Below the pieces are notes generated by a model. That model made no database searches and had not been told where the DNA came from. It saw nothing but the letters and a program-made list of their open reading frames with translations. A DNA stretch of 47,442 nucleotides from Tissierellia bacterium (GTDB lineage Bacteria; Bacillota; Clostridia; Tissierellales; Peptoniphilaceae), in NCBI GenBank assembly GCA_012728335.1, contig JAAYFG010000029.1, forward strand, positions 1 through 47,442, given 5' to 3'. The translations under genes were made by a program, and so were the position numbers. Every line of letters starts with the position of its first letter. Within the stretch, counting starts at the first letter, position 1. This document shows, one piece after another, positions 1 to 7,815 of the stretch.

Positions 1-6
1 AGATAG

Positions 7-561
7 TACCATTTCCAAGTTGCTGTATTTGGTTCATTATTTGGAAGCTTACAAAACTCGATCGTTAGAGTGATGGATCCTAATGAATACGACGCTTTAT
101 TAGGTACTCTGGTGGCTAGCTTTGAAAACATAAATTCAAGTTTAATTCTTATATCTATAGGACTATTAATCATATTGACTATATTTTTAAGAAAAGATTT
201 ACAGCTATTAGATGTTATATCACTTGGAAGAAATCAAGCTATTAATTTAGGTGTAGACTACAATAAATCCATAAGAAGATTACTAATGGGAGTTACCATT
301 TGTATTTCTATATCTACTGCCATGGTAGGACCTGTAACATTTTTAGGTCTAATCGTAGCGAATTTATCAAGAGAGTTTCTAAAAACATATAAACATAAAT
401 TCATTATCACAGGAGCAGCTCTATTTGGAATGCTATTTCTAGTAGGAGGCCAATTTATAGTGGAGCATATATTTACTTATTCAGTGCCTGTAAGTGTGTT
501 TATATCAGTTAGTGGGGGAATTTATTTCCTATATTTATTAATAAAACAAAGGAGTGTTTAA
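7..561 (+). CDS. Iron-siderophore ABC transporter permease, C-terminal part (FecCD family)
   Basis: This is the C-terminal part of a FecCD-family membrane permease that passes ferric-siderophore through the inner membrane. It has several hydrophobic segments, the family block around DPNEYD, and the TAMVGPVTFLGLIVANLSRE stretch that contacts the ATPase. The segment FGSLFGSLQNSIVRVMDPNE, upstream of the first ATG at 70, already looks like this family, so the ATG at 70 is internal and the real start lies left of the window. Reading left in the same frame meets a TAG at 4-6, so the reading frame is interrupted there by a stop, a frameshift or poor sequence at the edge. The ATPase gene follows after 3 bases, and a binding lipoprotein follows that. 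The order resembles the Bacillus YclNOPQ petrobactin system, but the siderophore cannot be read from sequence. Confidence 0.85.
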   Translation, partial: YHFQVAVFGSLFGSLQNSIVRVMDPNEYDALLGTLVASFENINSSLILISIGLLIILTIFLRKDLQLLDVISLGRNQAINLGVDYNKSIRRLLMGVTICISISTAMVGPVTFLGLIVANLSREFLKTYKHKFIITGAALFGMLFLVGGQFIVEHIFTYSVPVSVFISVSGGIYFLYLLIKQRSV

Positions 562-564
562 TAA

Positions 565-1317
565 ATGAAAATAAAAAATTTGTTGAAAAAATACGATAAT
601 AAAGTCGTAGTTGATGATATAGATTTCGAGATACCAAAAGGAAAAGTCCTATCATTAATTGGTCCAAACGGTGCTGGTAAATCGACTGTTATGGGAGTTA
701 TATCGAGATTAATCCATAAAGATGGTGGAGATGTTGAATTTGATGGAAAAGATATTACTAAGTGGAAAAGCGGTGATCTTTCTAAAAGATTAGCGATTCT
801 AACACAAAGTAATCATTTACAAATGAAATTAACAGTTCAAGAGCTAGTATCATTTGGGAGATTTCCTTACTCTAAAGGAAGGCATACACCAGAAGATCTA
901 GAAATTATTGAAAAAGCGATTGAATATATGGAGCTAGGTGATTTTAGGGATAGATATATCGATGAATTATCTGGCGGACAAAGACAAAGGGCATATATAG
1001 CAATGGTAATAGCCCAAGATACAGATTATGTATTACTTGATGAGCCTACAAATAATCTTGACATATATCATTCTACAAATATGATGAAAACGGTAAGAAA
1101 GCTATGTGATGAACTAGGTAAAACAATAATCCTAGTGCTTCATGAGATAAATTTTGCTGCTTTCTATTCAGATTATATATGTGCCATGAAAGATGCCAAG
1201 ATAGCAAAATTTGGCACAGTGGATGAAGTAATAAATAAAGAGACTTTATCTGAAATATACGAAGTGGATTTTGAGGTAATGAATATCCAAGGTAAACCAC
1301 TATCTATATATTATTAA
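565..1317 (+). CDS. Iron-siderophore ABC transporter ATP-binding protein
   Basis: This is the 250-residue cytoplasmic ATPase that powers ferric-siderophore import (FecE/YclP-like). Walker A GPNGAGKST is at residues 33-41, the signature LSGGQ at 135-139, Walker B VLLDE at 156-160, and a switch histidine sits in VLHEINFA. The length is normal for the family. The start ATG at 565 follows an AGGAGTG that lies inside the end of the permease gene, only 3 bases after its stop, so the two are probably translationally coupled. The substrate-binding lipoprotein gene follows after 15 bases. Iron-responsive control is plausible, but no Fur box was recognised inside the window because the operon promoter lies to the left. 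Confidence 0.93.
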   Translation: MKIKNLLKKYDNKVVVDDIDFEIPKGKVLSLIGPNGAGKSTVMGVISRLIHKDGGDVEFDGKDITKWKSGDLSKRLAILTQSNHLQMKLTVQELVSFGRFPYSKGRHTPEDLEIIEKAIEYMELGDFRDRYIDELSGGQRQRAYIAMVIAQDTDYVLLDEPTNNLDIYHSTNMMKTVRKLCDELGKTIILVLHEINFAAFYSDYICAMKDAKIAKFGTVDEVINKETLSEIYEVDFEVMNIQGKPLSIYY

Positions 1318-1332
1318 AATAAGGAGAATTAT

Positions 1333-2343
1333 ATGAGAAAATTCATAACATTAATATTAACATTTATTCTAGTTTTATCACTTGCAGCTTGTGGTCAATC
1401 TAGCGAAAATACAAAAGTAGAAGAACCAAAAAATGAGACAACTACTAATGAGCAACCTACTGCAAAAGAACCGAAAAGAATACCAGTTATCGGACTTGAT
1501 GAAGAATCTAAAGAGGTTGAAACATATATAGCGAAAGATCCACAAAGAATAGCAGTCCTTGATCTAGCATCATTAGATATACTTAAATCACTTGGATTAG
1601 CTGATAGAGTAGTGGGCGTTACTACAACACAAATACCATATCTTCAAGATGTGGTAACTAAAGAAGGTGTAAAAAACATAGGTACGCTAAAATCACCAGA
1701 CCTCGAAGCAATCATGGAATTAGAACCAGACTTAATTCTAATGGGTGGTAGAGCAGGTGAATTTTACAAACAACTATATCAAATAGCACCAACTTTAAGA
1801 TTGTCGACATATAAAGATAAGGGCGTTGTTGAGAGTACAAAAATCAATTCGCAAAAGATAGCTTCTATATTTGGGCTGGAAGAAAAGGTTGATGAGCTTT
1901 TCCAAGGATTCGATACTAGAATTCAGGCACTAAAAGAAAAGGCAAAAGGCAAGACAGCCATAGTAGGTATAGTGACTAATGGTGGTTTTAATGTAGCTGG
2001 TAACGATGGAAGATTATCGCTTGTTGGTAGAGAAATCGGTTTTGAAAATATCGGAGTTGAATCAGATACACAAACAGTAGCACATGGAAATGAAGCGTCA
2101 TTTGAATTTATAGTTCAAAAAAATCCTGACTATATCTTTGTCCTAGATAGAGATGCAGCAATAGCTACAGAAGGAGCTCAATTAGCAAAAGATATCATGG
2201 AAAATGAATTAGTTAAAAGCACAGATGCTTACAAAGATGGAAACCTAGTAATAGTTGAAAACTCAGCTGTTTGGTATACTGCTGAAGGTGGCATCAGCGC
2301 CCTAGACATCATGCTAAAAGACTTAGAAAGCACTGTAAAATAA
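1333..2343 (+). CDS. Siderophore-binding lipoprotein of the iron ABC transporter
   Basis: This is a 336-residue extracellular solute-binding protein of the FatB/YclQ/CeuE type that captures ferric siderophore and delivers it to the permease. The N-terminus is a lipoprotein signal peptide with lipobox LAAC and Cys20 as the predicted lipidated residue. A short charged, low-complexity linker (about residues 22-50) follows, then the periplasmic-binding-protein fold with the typical RIAVLDLASLDILKSLGL and LEAIMELEPDLILMGGR segments. The start ATG at 1333 has AGGAG just upstream. It is the last gene of the importer operon; 157 bases without a convincing terminator separate it from the next gene. 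Confidence 0.93.
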   Translation: MRKFITLILTFILVLSLAACGQSSENTKVEEPKNETTTNEQPTAKEPKRIPVIGLDEESKEVETYIAKDPQRIAVLDLASLDILKSLGLADRVVGVTTTQIPYLQDVVTKEGVKNIGTLKSPDLEAIMELEPDLILMGGRAGEFYKQLYQIAPTLRLSTYKDKGVVESTKINSQKIASIFGLEEKVDELFQGFDTRIQALKEKAKGKTAIVGIVTNGGFNVAGNDGRLSLVGREIGFENIGVESDTQTVAHGNEASFEFIVQKNPDYIFVLDRDAAIATEGAQLAKDIMENELVKSTDAYKDGNLVIVENSAVWYTAEGGISALDIMLKDLESTVK

Positions 2344-2500
2344 CGTTTCGATAACAAATTTTTACGAATCTGGTTCTCAGGACTTTAGAAACCCATTTCA
2401 AAAGTTCATCACTGAGCTATTGTGAAAATGCAATCTAAATCTAATAAAGATGACATTTTACAATTTAAAGGGTAAAATATCATCATAATAGGAGGTGTCT

Positions 2501-3373
2501 ATGAAAAAAGCAAAAGTAATGTTTATAGTGCTTGTCCTAATTTTGATACTAACATCTTGTATACGCGCAAATACACCTGATGGAACAGCAGAATTAAATG
2601 AAAGAGAAACTAAACAAGACAATTATATAGAAAAAGAAGATGTAAAAACTCCAGTTGAAAAACCAGAACCAGAACCAGAACCAGAACCTGAGCCTGAACC
2701 AGAGCCAGAACCAGAGCCTGAGCCAGAACCTGAACCAGAGCCAGAACCTGAACCTGAACGAACTGGTCCAGAAGTAGATACTTATAATGGTATTAATTTG
2801 AACTATCCAAATTGGAAGTCCGTAATTTTTAGAGATGATTACTTAACTATAGTAAATAAAACATATAAACTATCTGCATATTATGAACCAAGCGATTTAG
2901 TGGATGTAAATAGAGAGTATATTACCTATGGAACGGCTACGATGAGAAAACCAGCTTATGATGCATTTGTAAAGATGAGAGAAGCAGCAAGCGCTGAAGG
3001 ATTAACGCTAAATATCTCAAATTCTTATAGGTCATATGCAACACAAAAAAGAATTTACCTAGCATACTTAGATAGCGATTCTCAAGATAATGTTGATACA
3101 TATTCTGCAAGACCGGGTCACTCAGAGCACCAACTTGGATTAGCGGCAGACTTTGCTGCAGGAAGCAGAAGTTTGTATGCCTTTAACGGAACAGCAGAGC
3201 AACAATGGATGGAAAACAATGCTCATAAGTATGGATTCATACTTAGATACATGCCAAATACATCTCATATCACTGGATATATCTATGAATCATGGCATTA
3301 TAGGTATGTAGGAGATCAGGCAGAGCAAATTAAAAATTCAGGATTAACTTTAGAAGAATATTTAGGATATTAA
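2501..3373 (+). CDS. VanY-like D-alanyl-D-alanine carboxypeptidase lipoprotein with Pro-Glu repeat
   Basis: This is a peptidase M15B (VanY family) zinc carboxypeptidase predicted to trim the terminal D-Ala of peptidoglycan stem peptides outside the cell. I start it at ATG 2501, after GGAGGTG, rather than at the GTG six bases upstream, which lies within that ribosome site. Residues 1-20 form a lipoprotein signal ending in LTSC (Cys20). A spacer follows with 16 Pro-Glu pairs (about residues 55-86), probably an extended wall-spanning stalk. The catalytic domain carries SARPGHSEHQLGLAADF (zinc His/Asp motif) and ESWHYRYVG (catalytic and zinc-binding His), as in VanY. A strong hairpin terminator follows, so the gene is transcribed on its own. 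Confidence 0.9.
   Translation: MKKAKVMFIVLVLILILTSCIRANTPDGTAELNERETKQDNYIEKEDVKTPVEKPEPEPEPEPEPEPEPEPEPEPEPEPEPEPEPERTGPEVDTYNGINLNYPNWKSVIFRDDYLTIVNKTYKLSAYYEPSDLVDVNREYITYGTATMRKPAYDAFVKMREAASAEGLTLNISNSYRSYATQKRIYLAYLDSDSQDNVDTYSARPGHSEHQLGLAADFAAGSRSLYAFNGTAEQQWMENNAHKYGFILRYMPNTSHITGYIYESWHYRYVGDQAEQIKNSGLTLEEYLGY
2663..2758 (+). repeat. Hexamer repeat encoding (Pro-Glu)16
   Basis: Sixteen tandem in-frame copies of CC(A/T)GA(A/G) encode alternating Pro and Glu in the stalk of the VanY-like lipoprotein. Synonymous variation (CCA/CCT, GAA/GAG) breaks up perfect identity. Copy-number changes would stay in frame and alter only stalk length. Confidence 0.97.
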
Positions 3374-3377
3374 AGAT

Positions 3378-3413
3378 AATGATATGTCAGTAATGGCATA
3401 TCATTTTTTTTTG
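3378..3413 (+). terminator. Rho-independent terminator after the carboxypeptidase gene
   Basis: A perfect 9-bp stem, AATGATATG with CATATCATT, has a 10-base loop and is followed by nine T. It ends the vanY-like transcript and separates it from the tad operon. Confidence 0.85.
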
Positions 3414-3563
3414 GTAAAATATCAAAATATATTTGATTTTGGTCTAAATATTTTTAGAAATGAGCATTTGTCCTAAAGTTGTCCTGATTGTATTAAGAAT
3501 TGTTCACAAAAATGATAATAATTGATAGGGTAAAATGTTGTACAATGTGCTTAGGTGATAAAG

Positions 3564-4457
3564 TTGAAAAAAATATATGTAGCCATGAGTGACAAATCGT
3601 ATGAATCTAGTTTTATTAAATCAATAAGACGTAGATTTAAAGGCGATTTAGAAATTATCCAATTAAATATTAAATCTATGATTATGGAGAAAAGCTCTTT
3701 TCTTATTACTGATAATCTGGAAATCAATTTTGATAATACAATTTTGATGACTGATAATAAGGAAGGTAGCGGGATTTACAAATATCAGGCAGTATCTGAA
3801 ATTTATTTGCAAATAACGAAAAAGATAAATGAACTTCAAAACATAGATAAATCTACAAAGATCATATCCTTCTTAAATATCAATTTCCAAATAGGTAGAA
3901 ACAAATTTGTAGAAAACTTGATTAATGCAATGAAAGAAAAAGACAAAATTTTAAGTATTAATCTTAATGAAATACTTTCTAGTGTGGAAATTGCTGAAAA
4001 ATCTACTATAAGAGACCTATACTTTTTTGAGAAAATCGTTGGTGGTTTAAACCTCGATGATATCGTAATTAAGTCAAATGGCTGTGATTATCTTAACGGA
4101 TATCAAAGTTTTGACTTAAAAGAAAATGAGTACTCACTTGTCATCTCAAAACTCTCAAAGATTCTCCACAAGTCCAAATATGACTATACATTTATAGATA
4201 CTAACTTTATACCTAGTGAACATATTCTATCCATCCTTAAACAATCTAACATAATATTCCTTTTCTACAGCAACGACTTCGATTATGAATATGTATATTC
4301 AATTCTAAAATACTTCAAAGAAAACAATTATTCGAATACCCAAACTATAATATTTTCGATAGGTCAAAAAACACCAAAAAACAAAGAATCAATCCATCTT
4401 TACTCATTGAATGAGATACACAAAATCGAGGAAATAATTGAAATTATCAGACGATAA
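3564..4457 (+). CDS. TadZ/CpaE-like protein of the tad pilus locus
   Basis: This is the first gene of the tad pilus operon and holds the TadZ/CpaE position, which places the pilus machine at the cell pole or membrane. I start it at TTG 3564, six bases after AGGTG; a GTG at 3555 overlaps that site. The protein alternates strands and helices and ends with segments such as YDYTFIDTNFI and SNIIFLFYSND, which resemble the Asp-containing strand of MinD/CpaE ATPases. At the Walker A position it has FLNINFQIGRNKF, without the Gly-Lys-Thr/Ser of an active P-loop, so it is probably a non-hydrolysing relative. The assignment rests mainly on position and weak fold resemblance. It overlaps tadA by 20 bases. 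Confidence 0.6.
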   Translation: MKKIYVAMSDKSYESSFIKSIRRRFKGDLEIIQLNIKSMIMEKSSFLITDNLEINFDNTILMTDNKEGSGIYKYQAVSEIYLQITKKINELQNIDKSTKIISFLNINFQIGRNKFVENLINAMKEKDKILSINLNEILSSVEIAEKSTIRDLYFFEKIVGGLNLDDIVIKSNGCDYLNGYQSFDLKENEYSLVISKLSKILHKSKYDYTFIDTNFIPSEHILSILKQSNIIFLFYSNDFDYEYVYSILKYFKENNYSNTQTIIFSIGQKTPKNKESIHLYSLNEIHKIEEIIEIIRR

Positions 4458-5649
4458 ACTCATGATATTTACTCTAGCTAAAGATCATATCCTAAAAGAA
4501 AGTATAAGTGAGCTAAGTGACCAACAATTAAAGCTTTTTGTAAACAAAATATGCCTTCAAAAAATGGAACAAGAAAAGCTAAGATTTGACTATGAAACTA
4601 TATACGAGATATCAATACAGATATTTTATAGGATAAGAGGATATGGAGTATTAGAAAATCTCCTATCGGATGACGAAATTAGTGAGATTATGGTTAATGA
4701 CATTGAAAATATTTTTATCGAAAAACATGGACATATTATAAAATCGAATTATGAAATTGAAGATCTGAAGGAATATTATCGAATTATCCAAAAGATTGTA
4801 AGTAAATCAGGAAGAGAGGTGAACTTGTCAAATCCAATAGTAGATGCAAGATTAGAGGATGGTTCCAGAGTTAATATAGTACTTCCACCAATCGCAAAAG
4901 AACAACCAATAATGACTATAAGAAAATTCCCTAAACATAACATAGATATAAATTTTCTGATTAGAAACAAGACCATTTCACAGGAAGTGGCAGATTTCAT
5001 TGAAATATTGGTAAGGACCAAACATAATATTTTGGTTGGTGGAGGAACTTCATCTGGAAAAACAACATTTTTGAATGCTATGACAGAATTTATAGGAGAT
5101 GACGAGAGAATTGTCACCATTGAAGATTCAAGGGAGCTACAAATAATTAATAAGAAAAATTTATTAAGTTTAGAAACGAGAAATTCTAATACTTCGAATC
5201 GAGGACTTATAGAGATTAGTGAGCTTATTAAAAATTCACTTCGTATGAGACCAGACAGGATAATTGTTGGAGAGGTTCGTTCAAAAGAGACAATTGATAT
5301 GTTAACTGCATTAAACACAGGACATGATGGAGGTATCACAACTGCACATGCGAATTCAACAATTGATATGCTATCAAGGCTTGAGACTATGGTATTAAGG
5401 TCTGATTTAAATATACCTTTAGAAGCTGTAAAGAGGATGATTGGGTCTTCTTTAGAGATATTAATTCATCTAGCAAAAGTAGAAAATGGTATGCGAAAGG
5501 TAGTAGAGATAAGCGAGATTTACCTAGAAGAAGATAAAGTATGTATTAATAAGTTATATGATTATAACTATGAAACAAAACAGTTGGAAAAAACAGGAAA
5601 TCAAATGATAAGAGATCAGAAAATAAAAGGATGGTATTATGGCTCATAA
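4438..5649 (+). CDS. tadA: Tad secretion ATPase TadA/CpaF
   Basis: This is the hexameric traffic ATPase (GspE/VirB11 superfamily, CpaF type) that drives assembly of the Flp/Tad pilus at the cytoplasmic face of the membrane. Walker A GGTSSGKT is at residues 202-209, the Asp box VTIEDSREL at about 227-234, Walker B MRPDRIIVGEVRS at about 270-282, and the His-box TTAHANS at 301-307. The 403-residue length is typical. The best start is TTG 4438, six bases after GAGG, overlapping the end of the TadZ-like gene; ATG 4462 has no visible ribosome site. The tadB start overlaps its end by 11 bases, so the genes are coupled. Confidence 0.94.
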   Translation: MKLSDDKLMIFTLAKDHILKESISELSDQQLKLFVNKICLQKMEQEKLRFDYETIYEISIQIFYRIRGYGVLENLLSDDEISEIMVNDIENIFIEKHGHIIKSNYEIEDLKEYYRIIQKIVSKSGREVNLSNPIVDARLEDGSRVNIVLPPIAKEQPIMTIRKFPKHNIDINFLIRNKTISQEVADFIEILVRTKHNILVGGGTSSGKTTFLNAMTEFIGDDERIVTIEDSRELQIINKKNLLSLETRNSNTSNRGLIEISELIKNSLRMRPDRIIVGEVRSKETIDMLTALNTGHDGGITTAHANSTIDMLSRLETMVLRSDLNIPLEAVKRMIGSSLEILIHLAKVENGMRKVVEISEIYLEEDKVCINKLYDYNYETKQLEKTGNQMIRDQKIKGWYYGS

Positions 5650-6349
5650 CAATAAAACATCAATTAATAGCTTTTTCATATCATTTGTTCTTTTTAGTTT
5701 CTATGCTCAAATATTTTTTCAAAATGTTCTTATATCAATAATACTTGGAGTACTTATAAGCATAAAATTTAAAAGGATTTTCTATGATCTAATAATAAAG
5801 AAACAAAATCGCAATAACATAATTATGTTTCGAGACTTTCTAGATATATTTAACACATCGATAATGTCTGGCAATAATTTTTATGAATCTATGGTAGCGA
5901 CCAAAGACGAGATAACTGTCCTATATGATAGAAATTCAAAAATTGCAAAGGCAATAACTGAGTTAGTTGAAAATCTAGATAATGGGATAATACAAAATGA
6001 TGCTTTACTGATTTTTGGCGACAGTCTTGGTTTTGATGAAGCTAGAATATTTGCGCAAACTATGCAAATGGGCTTAGACTCAGGAATGGAAATTAGGGAA
6101 GTAATAAGTATCACTAAGGATCAACTTACTGATCAGATAAATATGGAGCTTGATATTAGGACAAATCTGGATTCTAGTAAAAGGGAATTTCTGATAATGA
6201 TGATATTACCTTTGATCATCATTACATTACTAAATCTAACTAATATAAGAGAATTAAACTTTATGGACTATATTATACGAATGGTTGTATTTGGGTTTAT
6301 TGTTTTCTCGTTGTACCTGGGGGAGTTGATAGTCAATTTGGAGGTCTGA
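5639..6349 (+). CDS. tadB: Tad pilus inner-membrane protein TadB
   Basis: This is a 236-residue integral membrane protein with a type II secretion F (T2SF) domain, the first of the two platform proteins that work with TadA. Hydrophobic segments lie near residues 10-45 and again at about 185-232 (MMILPLIIITLLNL and MVVFGFIVFSLYL). The cytoplasmic middle has the helical T2SF features, with an acidic LVENLDNG and an FAQTMQMGLDSG segment. It is flanked by tadA (11-base overlap) and tadC (the stop and start share one base), the usual tad order. Identification combines membrane pattern and context. Confidence 0.85.
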   Translation: MAHNNKTSINSFFISFVLFSFYAQIFFQNVLISIILGVLISIKFKRIFYDLIIKKQNRNNIIMFRDFLDIFNTSIMSGNNFYESMVATKDEITVLYDRNSKIAKAITELVENLDNGIIQNDALLIFGDSLGFDEARIFAQTMQMGLDSGMEIREVISITKDQLTDQINMELDIRTNLDSSKREFLIMMILPLIIITLLNLTNIRELNFMDYIIRMVVFGFIVFSLYLGELIVNLEV

Positions 6350-7203
6350 TGAAACTATTACCAATTATTATGTCAACTGTTATGGCATCTTTATATGTGA
6401 TAATAACGATAATATATAAAGATGAATATGATATTCTTATCGAAAAAGTAGAGGATAAAAGGTCACTAAAAGCGATTTATTTACCGTTTATGATATTCAT
6501 ATCAAAAAATATAAAGAATCAATCAAGGTTGTTAAGCTTTGATGCAAGAAAATCCATCCAGTACTTTGAAGATAAAAGATACTATAAATACTATGAACTG
6601 TTATTTGTATCTAAAAAAATTGCACTAATTTATTTTTCCATATTACTTCTATTGTTTTTTATATCCGTAATTAGTATTCCAATATTGATGATTTTTATTC
6701 CCATAATAGCTATTCTTATTTTTCTTTTAGTAGATAATCAACAACATCTCAAATATAAATCAATTAAAAATGATATGAAAGATCAATTACCTATGTTGCT
6801 TACAAGTCTATCTCTATTAATAGAATCAGGAATAGGATATAGAAGGTCTATTGAATTAATAACAAATAGTTCTAACGATGTATTATCCAAGGAAATAAAG
6901 GCTGTCTTAGACAGTATAGATAATGGAAAAGATGAGATTGATGCATATATGCAGCTTACTTTTTTTAGTGAGGATTTGTTGATAAGAAAGTTCATATCAT
7001 TAATCATACAAAACCTATACAAAGGAACAGAGGACTTTTCATTTTCACTTAAAAGTCTAAAGGATGAGGCTTGGAAGGTTAGAAAATCAAATATAATTAA
7101 CAAGACAAAGAAAGCAAGCCAAAAGCTATTAATGCCAAATCTAATAATATTTGCATCGATAATGGTAATGGTTATGCTGCCGATACTACTAAATGTGATC
7201 TAG
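6349..7203 (+). CDS. tadC: Tad pilus inner-membrane protein TadC
   Basis: This is a 284-residue second T2SF-domain membrane protein of the Tad platform. It has an N-terminal segment near 1-20, a paired hydrophobic region around 90-128 and a C-terminal segment at about 262-284. The central cytoplasmic domain carries DQLPMLLTSLSLLIESGIGY, typical of TadC. The start ATG directly follows GGAGGTCTG at the end of tadB. It ends in TAG 8 bases before the pilin-like gene; this TAG is clearly used as a stop in this organism. Confidence 0.85.
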   Translation: MKLLPIIMSTVMASLYVIITIIYKDEYDILIEKVEDKRSLKAIYLPFMIFISKNIKNQSRLLSFDARKSIQYFEDKRYYKYYELLFVSKKIALIYFSILLLLFFISVISIPILMIFIPIIAILIFLLVDNQQHLKYKSIKNDMKDQLPMLLTSLSLLIESGIGYRRSIELITNSSNDVLSKEIKAVLDSIDNGKDEIDAYMQLTFFSEDLLIRKFISLIIQNLYKGTEDFSFSLKSLKDEAWKVRKSNIINKTKKASQKLLMPNLIIFASIMVMVMLPILLNVI

Positions 7204-7211
7204 GAGGATAT

Positions 7212-7400
7212 ATGAAATATATGAATACTTTTAGCTTAATTAAAGCTAAGTTATTGGATGATAAAGGGGAGGTAAATATGATAGCGATAGTATTAATACT
7301 GATAGTTGTTATCATGCTTGCCATAATATTTAAAGACAGTATGGAATCCTTGCTAAAGGGTATTTTTGAAAGAATACAAAGTGATGTTGAAGGATTTTAA
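7212..7400 (+). CDS. Flp1-like small pilin
   Basis: This 62-residue pilin-like protein is the probable major subunit of the pilus. The N-terminal leader ends in DDKGEVN, followed by the hydrophobic helix MIAIVLILIVVIMLAIIF (about residues 23-40) and a short amphipathic tail. This matches the Flp1-like pilin family of Gram-positive tad loci. The predicted processing site for the prepilin peptidase encoded at 12308-12835 is after Gly in KG|E. AGGAGG lies upstream of ATG 7212. It overlaps the next gene by 35 bases, which suggests coupled translation. Confidence 0.8.
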   Translation: MKYMNTFSLIKAKLLDDKGEVNMIAIVLILIVVIMLAIIFKDSMESLLKGIFERIQSDVEGF

Positions 7401-7815
7401 AACTGTTATAAAAAGTGAAAAAGGAGCTGTTGAATTTATCGAGACATCTATTGTTTTCAGCATAATTTTCTTTCTGATTTCAATGTTATTGATTATCACA
7501 CTTTTTACTATTAACAAGATTACATATAAAGAACAAAACTATATGCAATCTTTAGATATCTTAAACAACCAAGAAACAGACAACTCAAGAATTGTTAAAT
7601 CTAAAGGCTTGATATTTACAAAAGCATCACTAAAAGATGATTCAAAAACAGTGGTTGAAAAAAGAATTAATACACATGAATTCTTAAGAAAAATAGATTT
7701 ATCAAAAGATATAGTTAATGAACTTGCAAAATTGAAAATCAATGGTAAGTCTATTAGTTCAATTGTTGATAGATATATAAACTCAGCAAAAAAGTTAGGT
7801 GACATATTAAAATGA
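7366..7815 (+). CDS. TadE-like pseudopilin
   Basis: This 149-residue protein has an N-terminal pseudopilin signature: SEKGAVEFIETSIVFSIIFF, a charged leader ending in Lys-Gly, then a Glu-containing hydrophobic helix of about 22 residues. The rest is hydrophilic and probably lies outside the membrane. This architecture is TadE-like, a minor pseudopilin processed by the same peptidase as the pilin. The start is uncertain: TTG 7366 has AAGGG five bases upstream, while ATG 7384 has no good ribosome site. Both lie inside the end of the preceding pilin gene. The stop overlaps the next gene's ATG. Confidence 0.75.
   Translation: MKEYKVMLKDFKTVIKSEKGAVEFIETSIVFSIIFFLISMLLIITLFTINKITYKEQNYMQSLDILNNQETDNSRIVKSKGLIFTKASLKDDSKTVVEKRINTHEFLRKIDLSKDIVNELAKLKINGKSISSIVDRYINSAKKLGDILK

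Noticed and set aside
2663-2758. Pro-Glu repeat as an assembly artefact
   Set aside because: Codon usage varies between units and the frame is kept on both sides, as in other wall-spanning stalks.
4776-5339. 187-codon minus-strand open frame inside tadA
   Set aside because: It is antisense to the conserved ATPase motifs of tadA, without a ribosome site or recognisable family.
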